Below are positions 35,035 through 46,564 of a stretch of 64,000 nucleotides of DNA, piece by piece. A program made the translations under genes and the position numbers. The stretch is taken from positions 35,586,086 through 35,650,085 of the forward strand of contig NC_079475.1 in assembly GCF_026230105.1 (NCBI RefSeq), written 5' to 3'. This DNA is from Diorhabda sublineata. Lineage: Eukaryota > Arthropoda > Insecta > Coleoptera > Chrysomelidae. Each line of letters starts with the position of its first letter. Within the stretch, counting starts at the first letter, position 1. Under the pieces are notes generated by a model. It was not told the origin of the DNA, ran no database searches, and was given only the letters and a program-made list of their open reading frames with translations.

Positions 35035-35765
35035 GATATTTGGTAGTATAGTTATTCCAAACATATACACTAATGCTGGATAAATTCCCAAGGAATGAGA
35101 AGGGTAGAAAAGATGATTGTGGAAATTATTGTAGTAACAGCATCAATAAGCAAAGCAGAAATAACAAGAATTCGCTGATAACGAAGCTGGATTTCGGGCA
35201 GGGAGATAAACAGTCGATCACCAAATTCTGGAAAAAATTGCAGACCTAAAAAAGGAAGTCTATCTATTGTTTGTAAACCTTAGATTAGCGTGCCACAATG
35301 GGAACGCCTTGAAATAACAAATATTATTTCCTACACTTTTCAGAATATTCTTAGGAAAAACTCCGTTACATTAGATAAGTAAATGCAGCTATATGGGTAT
35401 TCCGCTCAATCAAAACACTATTAACACCCTAAGCTTTGCAAACAATCAATTATACCACCATAGAACCTTGACGGTCCAGAATATGTGACCAAAGAGCTTA
35501 TCGATACAGATGGAGATTATAAGTATTGAATATAAAAAATAACCGAACTACCTCGTCCAAAATATGTCGACCAAACTATACAGTGTTGCGAAATTTTAGG
35601 TGACGAAATATTGCTCGAAGGTAAGGACACAAATGTCCATGGGTTAAGAGTAATATCAATGATTAACAGCGCTGTATGGAAGACATATCCAAAAACAATA
35701 AGCACCGAATTTACAACACAATTATAAAAATAATGCCTCCTACGGTAGTGAAGTATGGTAGTTAA
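35035..35765 (+). mobile_element. decayed non-LTR RT (GFR and C-terminal blocks)
   Basis: Plus strand near 35187: EAGFRAGR, stop, TVDHQILEKIADLKKE, VYLLFVNL (the G-F-R-x-G-R-S-T-x-D-Q-I and F-V-D blocks, catalytic D now N). Near 35655-35760: INSAVWKT and then KNNKHRIYNTIIKIMPPTVV, KYGS, matching the L-N-S-x-L-W and R-I-Y-x-T-I-I-x-x-x-x-x-Y-G-[SC] region. Several frameshifts. Confidence 0.75.
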
Positions 35766-35926
35766 AACAGAAATTTTTTCGCTTTGACTATTCTTTCTCG
35801 TATCTTTGCGCTTGGAGGTTAATTTTTCTACTTGATCTATTTGTAAAGATTATCAATAATGCGTATATGATTATAATCATTTTCAGAATTTCTATTGTAT
35901 CTTCTATCTATTTATACAGGGTGTTT

Positions 35927-38294
35927 CTATATTCGACCGACAACGCTCTACCACAGAGAGATCTCAATAAATGATTCATTTTAAAATAGGAATATTAATC
36001 CTTACGGAGCCTAATTGCTGAGATATGGGGTGTTCAAAATTTTAAATGAAAATCAATTTGCTGTCCAATAAGCTCCTTAATAAAGTAATATTTTGACATA
36101 AACAAACTTTGGGAAAATTTAACCAGTGGCACGCTGTCAGGGTTAGTTGTCAATTTTATCCCACTATTTTTTACGCCACTGGAGCAAATTCTTTTTTTAA
36201 TTTTGTTTTAAATTGTCTAAAACGGTGTTGTATGTTGTAGAAATTTGCCTCTAAAAACAAAAGTCTGCATGGTAATTAAATAGTATTCAATATTTCTAAA
36301 TTATAATCAGTAGCCACGTGTCTTATTTTGATAGTTCGTGACACTTCGTGTATTTGGCACGATCTTGGTAGATTAAATCATAGAATTTGAAATTAGTTTT
36401 TACATTAACTTTGCTGTTGTAAAATGAAGCTCGAAAAAATGGTAGAATGGCAGCTCGTTTATACAGTGTAATCTCGATATAACAAATCGGAAGGGAACAA
36501 GTAAATATTCGTTATATGAAGAGTAATTCGTTGAACTGAAGTTTGTTATGTTGAGGTTACGTTGGTCTAAAATTTGTTATAAAAAGGTAAACAAATGAAA
36601 AAAGGGGCGTCGAAGCCTGTCGCGAAATACTTTGAGATTAAGAGTCACAAATTGGTGGGAACTTTATATTAAAGGTTTTGGGTGGACAAAATTCGTTAAT
36701 TAGAGGTATTTATACTACTAATAGTCAAAAATTAGTTATAAAGAGGTAAAGGTATATTGACAATTCAATGGGATACGAAGAATTTGTTTAATCGAGGAAG
36801 TAGTTATATTGAGGTACGTTATATTAAAGTTGTACTGTACCTGTACCGTCGAATTTCACATCATTCTATATTTGCAACTATTGAAAGAAAGCTGAAAGAA
36901 ACCGGAAACTTGTTAATTAAAAAAAAAATAATGCTGGAAAGCAACGTACAACAAGGACTGTGCATCTGGAAGAGGAAATATTAAATAATAATTTTGAAAA
37001 GCCATCTTTAAGTACTCGAATTGTAGGTCGCACTTCAAGAATGGACCATTCTACAATATGGAAAGTTTTAAAAGAACAGGTGTTACATCCATACAAATTG
37101 GCCATTAGAACCTAGAGATTTTCAGGTGTGTATGGAATTTTCAAACTGGTATTTACAAAAGTGTCGTGAAAATCGAAATTTTCCAAAATATGTGTTGTAT
37201 ACCGACGAGGCTAGATTTACAAGGGAAGGAATAGGAATAAATCTCGAAATAGTCACGTTTGGCATGAAGAAAATCCCCACTTTATGCGTGAAAGGGGATT
37301 TCAGCATAAATATTCAGTTAATGTGTGGGTGGGCATGTTTAAGAGAAGCAATTTATACGCGATTTCTGGTAGAATTGTTGGAAAATGTAAATATTAGACA
37401 ACACATGTGGTTTCAATACAATGGGGCATCTGTTCATTTTGCTGCAGTGGAAAGAAATTACTTAAGCAGACGTTTTAGAGAAAAATTGATTGGTCGGGGT
37501 GGATCCAATTTATGGTCTCTAAGATAACCTGACTTAAATCCTGTCGATTTTTTATATGGGGCTATATGAAATCCTTCGAGTACGAAACAATCATCGAATT
37601 TGAACAAGATCTAATAGCTAGAATTCAAGCTGCAGCAGAAATTATTTAATCCCATCGAAATTTATTCTCCAAAACACGTTTTTCAATGACAAAACGATGT
37701 AATGAGTGTATTGAAGTAAGTAGCCAACTACTGTAACTGAATTTTGTTATTGTTGTAATACAGTGTTATTTAAATTTAATTTGTGCTATTATTATTTTCA
37801 TTTTCATTACAAATTTTATTATTTTAATACATTTTGGTTTGAAATTGATATTATTAATAATTTTTATTTGTTTTATATACTTAAACTTAATCATTATTCG
37901 AAATTAAATGAATAATTAATTAATTTGTAAATTACTCAAGTGCTTGCAGACTGTTGTTAAGAGGCAAATTTCTACAAAACTAAAAAAAAATGATCTCCAG
38001 TGGAGTAAAAAATAGGGGGGTAAAAGTTACAACTAAATCTGAGAGCGCGCCACTGGTTAAATTTTCCCAAAATTTGTTTATGTCAAAATATTACTTTATC
38101 AAGGAGAATATTTAAAAAGAAAGTTTAAAGGCGTGCTTGATTTATGGCAAATTTTTGATTTCGATTTCAATTTTTGAACACCCCATATCTCAGCAATTAG
38201 GCTCCGTAATGATTAATATTCCTATATCAAAATGAATCTTTTATTGAGATCTCTCTGTGGTAAAGCGTTGTCGGTCGAATATAGAAACACCCTG
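35927..38294 (+). mobile_element. Tc1/mariner-superfamily element with about 300-bp TIRs
   Basis: TA duplications at 35925-35926 and 38295-38296 flank inverted ends starting CAGGGTGTTTCTATATTCGA. The inverted similarity continues for roughly 300 bp on each side, including CCTAATTGCTGAGATATGGG. The plus-strand transposase is of the widespread DUF4817-associated type: KLKETG, then TRTVHLEEEILNN and MDHSTIWKVLKEQVLHPYKL, then FSNWYLQKCRENRNFPKYVL and YTDEARFTREG (first Asp kept). The second block is WFQYNGASVHF where the family has a D-G-A triad (Asp now Asn), and the third is SLR-stop-PDLNPVDF. Stops and the nested insertion make it inactive. Confidence 0.85.
36464..36837. mobile_element. pogo/Tigger-like MITE nested in the Tc1-like element
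   Basis: The element is 374 bp, flanked by TA at 36462-36463 and 36838-36839. Ends are CAGTGTAATCTCGATATAAC and, inverted, CAGTACAACTTTAATATAAC, the style of pogo/Tigger elements. Several internal GTTATAT-GAGGT words repeat the end sequence. It interrupts the transposase frame of its host element, so it inserted later. Confidence 0.8.
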
Positions 38295-38296
38295 TA

Positions 38297-38750
38297 TAAA
38301 TATTCATGTATATGACCAACAATTATGTGGAAGGCCGTTGAAGGTGATTGTGTTTATTTATATACACTGAGTTTTTTCCATCATACTCTATGTACTTAAC
38401 AAGTCGCATAACAATCGTTTGTACAAGTGACTCATAATATGCTACATGTTTGATAAGTTACACTGTTTTGTCATATAAATAAATGTCATCATTTCTAATA
38501 ATAAATTATCCAAAAAAGTACCCAAACCAATTCAAGAAGTACCACTCGAGAAAACAACGGATATACGTAGGTTCAATTGATAGTCTCATGTAAATATATA
38601 CCTCAACTGGCAACACTGCCATTCTTGATATTCAGTATCATAATATACGAGAGTAATCTGAAAAATTGCATTGAGAGATCCCACTGAAATATCATCCATT
38701 TGGGACCTTTAGTTTCTGTTTGACAATTGTACTAAGGAGTCGATGGGGAA
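38297..38750. other. no gene recognised
   Basis: AT-rich intronic DNA. Confidence 0.5.
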
Positions 38751-38755
38751 ATTTT

Positions 38756-39310
38756 TCTGAAGATGGAAACAATTGAGTATGGAGCTGTCTTTAAAAATTC
38801 GTTTTTGAAATTTCGCTGCCCACGCGAATGAAAGAAGAGTTAGACACTGTGTACAGAGACTCTGCACAATCATTTACGACGGAAAAATTTTGGTCCGCCG
38901 AATGCAAACAAATTAAAAGATGACGACCGTTCGGGACGGTCAAAATTTGAGGCAACAAAAGTTTACTTGAAGGCACTGAACGAAGAAGAGGCTATCGGCA
39001 TCTCAAAAAAAACTCTTCGCCACATACCGACTGGAGAATAATGTATGCGTTAACTACCCGCGCTTCATGTGCCGCGTTTGCATACTTTGAGTGAAAAACG
39101 CATTGGAATAAATATTTTCCGGGCCTTATGAAGTTCAAGCGGTTCAAGTCGAATTTTTTGCATCCACCACTATACTAAGTGAAATGAAATAATCCAGACG
39201 GTGGATTACCAAGGGCGAACCTACTCCGAAAAAAACAAAGATGGATTCATCGGCTGAAAACATGTTTTTTGAGATAAACATTGGTTTGGGATAGGAAACT
39301 ATGTCGAAAA
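38756..39310 (+). mobile_element. decayed mariner transposase
   Basis: The plus strand reads METIEYGAVFKNSFLKF, MKEELDTVYRDSAQSFTTEK, FWSAECK, then a frameshift to the R-S-G-R-S block. It continues with AIGISKKTLRHI, a degenerate R-W-V-P-R-L block, and near 39190-39260 RRWITKGEPTPKKTKMDSSA, equivalent to the sequence after the first catalytic block. The D-E-S-W block itself is lost. Confidence 0.75.
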
Positions 39311-39314
39311 ATGA

Positions 39315-41775
39315 AGATGTTAGGTCGGAAGCCAAGATAAGGTAATGTATATATAATTGATCATTATCTTCGTTAAGATCTATCTTCCATAGGAATTTTC
39401 AAAAAGTATAATCCGGGTTTATGTAGATCACTCAGTTGCTTTCGGATCGAGATTCAAATCACGATTTCCGACGTCGCATTCAATTTTAGGCGGGAATTTC
39501 AAATTTGATCTACAGTAATTTTCAATTTTTATTATTTTTTTCTACCTAAGTTGTTCAATATGTTTCGTTAGTTGTATAATAGATTCTAGATGTTTAATAA
39601 ATTTAATTGAGCAGAGTAGATATTTACCCTCTCATACGGATTTTGCACTTAATACTGACAAACTATTTTTGCTAAAATTTGCAATGGAATCGTTCGTCCG
39701 TTAACATTTGGTGATCTTTTTCCTTTGGGTGGACGTATTTACTTTTAAAAACAAATCTTTAATGATAACTCGATACTCAATTATTCACATCGAATAATTT
39801 ATACAATTGTCACATAAAAATAAAGCGTCCAAATGGCCGAAGAGATAACAATTTTAAGATGGAAATCTTTTCAGACAATCCTCGTACTTTTCTATTGCTG
39901 GCACAGTCGGTTTTCTTCATTGATTTATGACATAATAAATTCTCTCTTGTTTGACCTAGACAGTAATTTTTAATAAGCTGCTGTTATTTTGGATTATTGA
40001 AACTTTCCCAACTCTATTAATAATTTGTTAAATTTCCGCTAGTTTCTTCTTCTCCAACGCCAACTCTAATAATTCTTCTTCTTTTCAACTAATTTAAATT
40101 TTACTGGAGGAACTATTAAGATTGTTGCTTGGTACGGTAGAAAATGAATGAAAAAAAGTGTATCCAAGTGAGGAGAAGATTAAATAGATTCATAGACTCA
40201 TAAAGTGTGGCATTTCCATAGGATATTAGTTATATTAAAAATTATGCATACAAAGAAAGTCTGTTAAATCGGTTTTCTTTATTAACTAATTTTTAATACG
40301 AAGTTACGAGTTCGTTTCAAGGTCGTCAACGTGTCAGATAGATTCGAAATGGTTGCAAAGAATTTTTCAGAGAAATACATAAATATTCATTAACCTAAAA
40401 TTCCATTTAGAGCGTCACATAAAAAGAACATTCACAATCAATAAAGCGGTTGCCATATTAAGCCACAAAAATTCGTTATATTCAAAATAGTACAGTAACA
40501 TATGTTTTTGGGTGTGAAAAAATATTGTAACACGCTCAAAATAGGCACCCTTTTCATGATAATAAGTATTTAAAGAAAAATGGTCGGCGTAAAGCATAAA
40601 AATTTTTAATTTAAACTAAGAAAATGCACTTTTTATTATACTTTTATCACCAAAACAGTTAAAAACGAGGTTTATTAATTTTATGACGAAAATGATCTCT
40701 TTTTGTGAACAATTAGTCGTTCTCTCACAAAACGCGAATCAAACCTTATTATTCTTATAGTACAGGAAAACAAACTTTAATAACTTTTTCGAAAATTATC
40801 GTAGAGACAGCAATCAAACTACTTTGTGTTTTTTAAGATCCAGTTCATTTTACAACGAAAATGTTTTGCAAACGTCTTCTTGGAAGTGGTTTTTTATAAG
40901 TTTGAACTAACCTTTCCAGGTTTTTCAGATGTTTTCTTCAAATTTAGATTCTTAATGAAGTTATATCGACATTTTCTAATCACAACTCATTCCGGGATGT
41001 TTTTGGCAATTTAACCTCAAGTTAGCGGTTCTTACTGGTCGCAGACATAAAAAAAATGAGTTTCACGAATTCCTATTTCCTTGAATTGAACTGATTTTCT
41101 GGATTTCCCTAGTAATAGTTGCATTTTACAATTTTAAGCTCTGGGTCTAAATTTTCTGATCAGGTGATTATAAATAATGGAAGTAATTGGAATATAGCAT
41201 GATTTCAAAAAAGTGGGCATGTCCAAAAATACGTTTTTGTTATACAATTCAAAATGTTGTCCAAAAGTACATGAAGTTATCTTTCTTTTCCATGTAGAGA
41301 TTATTTCAAAAGATTAACTGGGCACAAGATTAATGCAAGTTTTTTGTACCTCTTTATCGGTCCACTACTTTTCCTTATTTATGTAGAGTTCTAACTTACT
41401 TCGTGTTGTCTAGGGTATTAATAGGTCAGTAGGTTAGATAAGTTTTTGTCACAAAAAAACGATCACCTCTTCTAAGCAACTGATTTTCTTGGGATCTATT
41501 ATAGTCGCGATGTCGTCGACTGGCACGAACACTACGCTGGGTACTTAGTTAAGAAAATAGAGATGAGAGAAAACGAAAAACGATAAAAAATTGAAAAATA
41601 TAACTCCTCGTACTCGAAATATGTTTTCACACGAGTGCTATTTGAGTTGTTTACAGATACTTGAAACATTTAACTTGGTCAAAAAATAGAATTAAATCGC
41701 GAACATTTCCGCGCGATTATTTTCTATGATTTTCGACGTAGATCAAACCAACAGCAGTGTGCCAGCTCCTTAGGA
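39315..41775. other. no gene recognised
   Basis: Long AT-rich intronic stretch; scattered short open frames have no recognisable content. Confidence 0.5.
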
Positions 41776-41784
41776 CTTTTAGTA

Positions 41785-42270
41785 GTGATGAAACATCATC
41801 TCGAACCATACGTGTTTCGCTGGTTTTTCGAATTCAATCGTGGTCACACTTCGCTACAGTATGAATTTTGTGAAGGTCGTCCAACATCCGTTGTTGTTCC
41901 AGAAAACATCAACGCTGTTCGTAAACTGATATCGCAAGTGACATATCGTCAAATTGAGGCTGTAAAGAAGATTTGTTCGTATTGGATACCGTATAAATTG
42001 ACAATCGTTCAAACAAAAGCTCGTGATAAAATTTCATCGCGGTGCTTGGAAAGACGTCTATAAGGTGACGAATCATGGATCTATGCAAATGAACCCGAAA
42101 TTTAGCAACAATGGACTATATGAGTCTTTTAAGAAGAGACAAATCCAACAAACGTTCTTCGGGCACGGAGCATTTAGAAGCAAATGGTCGCCTGTTTTTT
42201 CCGAATAACTGGATACGTCGTCACCATTCCATTGGAGCAACGTAGAACGCTCTATTTTGAATGGCACACC
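41785..42270 (+). mobile_element. decayed mariner transposase (different family)
   Basis: The plus strand reads YVFRWFFEFNRGHTSLQYEF, CEGRPT, VTYRQIEA, KKICSYWIPYKLTIVQTKAR, then GDESWIYANEP (first catalytic block kept) and KQMVACFFRITGYVVTIPLE, QRRT. The second and third catalytic blocks are missing. Frameshifts and stops occur throughout. TIRs were not located. Confidence 0.82.
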
Positions 42271-42274
42271 AGCA

Positions 42275-43585
42275 ACTGTTTGTCAGTCAAAACATCGAAT
42301 TGTTAAACTAGGAGTTCAAAATAGCCAAAATTTTATTGAGAATATCTCAACGCATCCGCTAAATTACTTCCGAACTCGTATAATTTCTATATCAAAAAAA
42401 TAATTTCTGTAGTTATTGAGATAAAGTCCTCAAAGAATAGAAATATGTCAAGGATGTTCGTTATTTTATCCAAGATTGTATACAACTTAATAAGTACTTA
42501 TGCAAATAACTGTATTGTATTCAATAATATTATTATTATTATTATTATTTATAATAATAAGAATACTGAGGAATTCCAAACATTCTAATATCGAATGTTG
42601 CCTCCGGTATTATTGAAGGAAATACTAGAGATAACTTCATGTCGAATTTACATATTTAGATTCTGACTCACCGTTTTCATAATAGGGAGATACAAAAGGA
42701 GGCGATGGTCAATACAGAGTGTTTACATATTTAGATTATCAACATCCAAAACAAAACATTGAAATTTTCATTTAAATGAAAATTACTCAATATTAACAGT
42801 TTATTTTACAAACAGCACTAATTATTTTAATTAATACTGTAGATTCCAGACCAATTACTCTTTTCAAGTTAATTAAGGTATAAAAATGTCGTCCCAGTAA
42901 AAATTTTCACATTGAATAATCTTAACGAACTCTCCTCCTTCTTCTTTTGTATAATACGAATGTTACGCTAAAAATTCATGTATAATCGTAAATTCTACCT
43001 TCTAGTATAGTACTTTTTTAGTAAATTTGTGGTACGAAGGAGTAACAAAAACCTTATTTTTAATGCAAAACGGACATTTTGATTATTGTAACAGAATAAT
43101 CTAAATATTTCCTAAAATTTTCATAAATGTACCTGAGTTTTTGGGCTTTTATTGGTCTCATAAGCTGTACACACAAAAAATGTTTGGACAGGCCAAAAGC
43201 CCTGTTTATTGAATATTATATAGCCGTATCATAAGATTTTTTTCAATAAGTACTTATTTACCAACATTCTAACAATGTAGGTTAGAAATTTTGTTTCATT
43301 TCAAGACCGAGAATCTCTTTCCAAAAAAATTTCGCCGAAAATACCATTTTTCCATTTAGTAAGGTCCAACTTGTGTATTCTTAATAGTTTAGTTACAACT
43401 TGTAAGGTACAGTGTGCAGAATTCTAGTGTGATTATAGAAAATATTGAAGGGCCGTGTAAACGCCGAAAAAACGGTCCTTTCACAATGAAAAAATTTCAA
43501 CATTCAATTGTTTTTTACAAACAAAGCTCCAGGTTTACCGAAATTTCAAATAGAAATACTTCGAAGGAAAGTGTATGCGTTCTTC
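42275..43585. other. no gene recognised
   Basis: AT-rich intronic DNA with an (ATT)n run at 42528-42550. Confidence 0.5.
42528..42550. repeat. (ATT)n microsatellite
   Basis: About seven ATT units followed by an inverted ATAATAATAA run. Confidence 0.85.
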
Positions 43586-43588
43586 GGT

Positions 43589-44413
43589 CGAGGTCTCACT
43601 ATTAAATGACAAGACTGGTTACGAAAAAGGGTTTTTTTATAAAAATTATTCTACATCCGAATGCTCCTCTTCAATATACTCCCCTCCCCTCGCCTCACAC
43701 CTTTCCATATGTTTTCTCCATAGATCGAAGCAGTCTGGAAGTCTTCTTTGGTGAGGGCCTTTAGGAGCTCTGTCGTTTTTTGCTTTACCGCTTCCATTGA
43801 CTCAAATCAGGTCGCTTCCAAAGCAGATCTTTTTCTAACCTTTCAAGGAAATCTGAACAGACCCATTGACACAAGAGTTTTTGGTCAGGAGTCAGTTTTT
43901 TTGGCACCAACTTCGCACAGACTTTTGTCATGTTTAATTCCTCGTGTAAAATTTTTCCAACCGTTTCTTTATCGGCGTTTACAGCCTCGGCAATCATCCG
44001 AATGCTCATTCGACGATCTGCACGCATAATTTGGTTTATTTTGGTCACTGTTTCCGGAGTTGAAACAGTCACAGGGCGACCTGGGCGCTGGTCATCTTCA
44101 GAGCTCTTTCGGCCCTCAATAAAGCGCTTAAAACTCTCAAAAACACGCGCACGAGATAGATATTTGTCCTCATAGGCCTCTTGCAACAATTTATAGCACT
44201 CAGTTTTGTTCAATTTAAGGAGAAATTTGAGATTGATACTTTTTTTTTGTCACACATGGTTTTCGGCACGTTCGTTTCAAACTACTGCACAAATACAATA
44301 ATAGTGACGGAAACGTGGTTTGGGACGTGGATAAACAAGACATCTAGATACCCAACGCATTGTCTACAGCGCCCTCTAGTCGCGCAGTCTCGTTATTTAA
44401 TAGCCAAACCTCG
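43589..44413 (-). mobile_element. mariner element, copy 3, most complete of its local family
   Basis: Right end (inverted) CGAGGTTTGGCTATTAAATA next to TA at 44414; left end CGAGGTCTCACTATTAAATG. It is 825 bp long. The minus strand holds an uninterrupted 142-codon frame (44213-43785) starting MNKTECYKLLQEAYEDKYLS: complete first and second HTH (RPGRPVTVSTPETVTKINQI, then KVCAKLVPKKLTPDQKLLCQ), then WVCSDFLERLEKD. The catalytic domain is deleted. A DNA-binding-only mariner protein is possible in principle, but no expression is implied. Confidence 0.88.
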
Positions 44414-44469
44414 TAGATAAAGTTCGGATAATAATGATCACCCTGAAATGGGAAAAAGCCTTTGGAAGC

Positions 44470-44870
44470 TTTTTAAAAGAAATAGTTTTCGCAATCCATA
44501 AAGTCTATTTTAATAGGAAGAAACGATATTATGTAGTATGGACTATAGAAGAAATGAGAACCCAACAAAGAAACTGTTACAAGTCGGAAATTACAAATAA
44601 TTTATCTACTGGTTTGAATCCAATAACAAGAAAGGGACGCTGACTGATAATAATACACATCGGCAGTTCAAACGGTTTTCTTAAAGGGGGTTGATTGACT
44701 TTTGAATCTACTTATAGCGGTGAGTACCATGAGGACATGAATGCTGATGTCTTTAAAGAACAGTTCGGACAAATGATAGATTTCCTTCATCGGAACTGTG
44801 TAATGTTAATACATAATGTAAGTTATCACTTTCACAGAAATAGCCCACAAACAAGTGGTTAAAAAAAAAA
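44470..44870 (+). mobile_element. decayed DDE transposase remnant (IS630/Tc1-like)
   Basis: The plus strand reads NRKKRYYVVWTIEEMRT, then (frameshifted) IGSSNGFLKGV-like, then SGEYHEDMNADVFKEQFGQM and IDFLHRNCVMLIHNVSYHFH. The last parts match a common arthropod family with Y-H-x-x-M-N, then V-I-V-M-D-N-A-x-Y-H, where the catalytic D-N is here H-N. TIRs were not seen. Confidence 0.6.
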
Positions 44871-44874
44871 TAGA

Positions 44875-46220
44875 CTATAGATAAATTGCTTGGCATTTGT
44901 GCACATCAAATTATTTCAATAAATAAAAGCTCGATCGACATATGAAGACCTAAAAGCAGCAAATGTTACTAATCTTGGGTGAAATGTTGTGACCAATCTT
45001 TTCCATCGCGAACAACAGTATTTGATTGTGCAGTATTCACAAGGGGGACGACATTAGAAGACGAACCCTGACCCGGCTGATTGCCCACTGCCACTAACTC
45101 GGATAACAATTAATTTGTAATAAAGATGATATATTTTTAATTGTAAAGCACTTTCTTCTAACACACACTTTACTAATTTATTATTAATGTATTAGATAGT
45201 AAAAACGATAATTTTGTGAATATGCAACCTCATTTAACGGTAAATTCATTAGAACCCGTAGTTGAAAATAAAAATATTATGATACCAAGTAATTGAATAC
45301 CAGCATAAATGCAATCAAAGAAATGTAAAACATAAAACTAAATTAGTTTCATTGTCATATCGTCGCAGGTGATGTTCCAACGCCGTTTGTAATAATTATA
45401 ATTATTATGAATCGCACTAACGGTAAATAGAAATATAGACGCGGAAAATTATACTATACACGGATGCCATTTTTGTCATAAGACGACGATCGACCGGTCG
45501 TCATGTGTATTATTGATTCATTGAAGGCCTTTGAACGAATTAAGACAACCTACGTATCGTACTAAACAGACGATATGGTGCTACGTGTAACAAAAAAAGG
45601 GACAAATTTTATTTAGTTTCTAATTGTTTTGAGTTTGCTGGATCTGTCGTAAAACATTGATTGTGAGCAATCCATCAACCTCAAGTTTTATGTGAAGTTG
45701 TAAATTTAATGCGAAAAAAGCTGACGAATTGTTAAAATCTGTAAGAAATTTCGTGTTCGTGAATCGAAATCTGGAGTATCTCATGCGCACAAAGCGACAC
45801 CGATCAGTATCAGCGCTAGAGCCACAACAACGAACCGAAACCAATCGCCAAATCATTCAGTAACATTGATTACTAGGAAAATGCTACCAGGATAGAAGAC
45901 AATGACCCTGCATAACTGTCAAATCCTCCTCTTTCCCTTCTTCAACCCCGATAACGCCTTTTAAAGTATTTTCTTAATAGAATCATATAGGAGCCCACAA
46001 TCTTTCTAAGATTTCGCTCACATACAAACGTTTAACAAATTCGAAAAAAATGGAGTTGTCGTTACCTAAAAGAGAGACAGTTTCGTTGGAAAAAAATTGG
46101 TAGGATAAGGAAAATTTTTTATAGGAGGAGGGTTTGTTGAAGTGGTAGTTGCGTGGAGTTGTGTTTGCTAACTTTTATGGAGGAGGAAAAGCAACTAAAA
46201 GAAAACGAAAATAGAGTTTG
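44875..46220. other. no gene recognised
   Basis: Intronic DNA. The minus-strand frame 45620-45856 ends DGLLTINVLRQIQQTQNN but matches nothing I can name. A short imperfect palindrome (GACGAC...GTCGTC) lies near 45482-45502. Confidence 0.4.
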
Positions 46221-46224
46221 CGAG

Positions 46225-46560
46225 TAAAAACGGTTATTCTCGGTTTGGGGTTTTTTCTTCAATTTTTTGAAACATTAGAAGTCGGAATTTATGGTATGCT
46301 CGGTAGTATCCTACTTGGATCCTTTGAGTAATTTCCTCTCCTCGTTCATAATGGTTATTAACCTCCTCGAAGATATATTTCCATATCGCTATACGCTTAT
46401 GTTTACCTTGATTCTGTTTTATTTTCAATTCCACATACTTGTTTTCCCTTTATTTAGTTCTAGTCCACTTTTACTAGCTTCCTGGTCGATCTTCAAGAAT
46501 GTATCCTTCAGGCTCTTTACATTTGGGCGTCTTCAGTAATAATTATACCTGTACTCCATG
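46225..46560 (-). mobile_element. non-LTR RT C-terminal fragment
   Basis: The minus strand reads VELKIKQNQGKHKR, YIFEEVNNHYERGEEITQRI and QVGYYRAYHKFRLLMFQK. This matches the segment after the YADD motif (L-x-[IV]-N-x-x-K-T-K, then Y-L-G, then E-I-x-x-R-I-x-x-G-x-x-A-Y). Inactive. Confidence 0.6.
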
Positions 46561-46564
46561 AAGT

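Noticed and set aside
45620..45856. Minus-strand frame ending DGLLTINVLRQIQQTQNN, preceded by a TTTCTTACAG acceptor-like site
   Set aside because: Looks protein-like but matches nothing I can name, and only one splice-like signal was seen.
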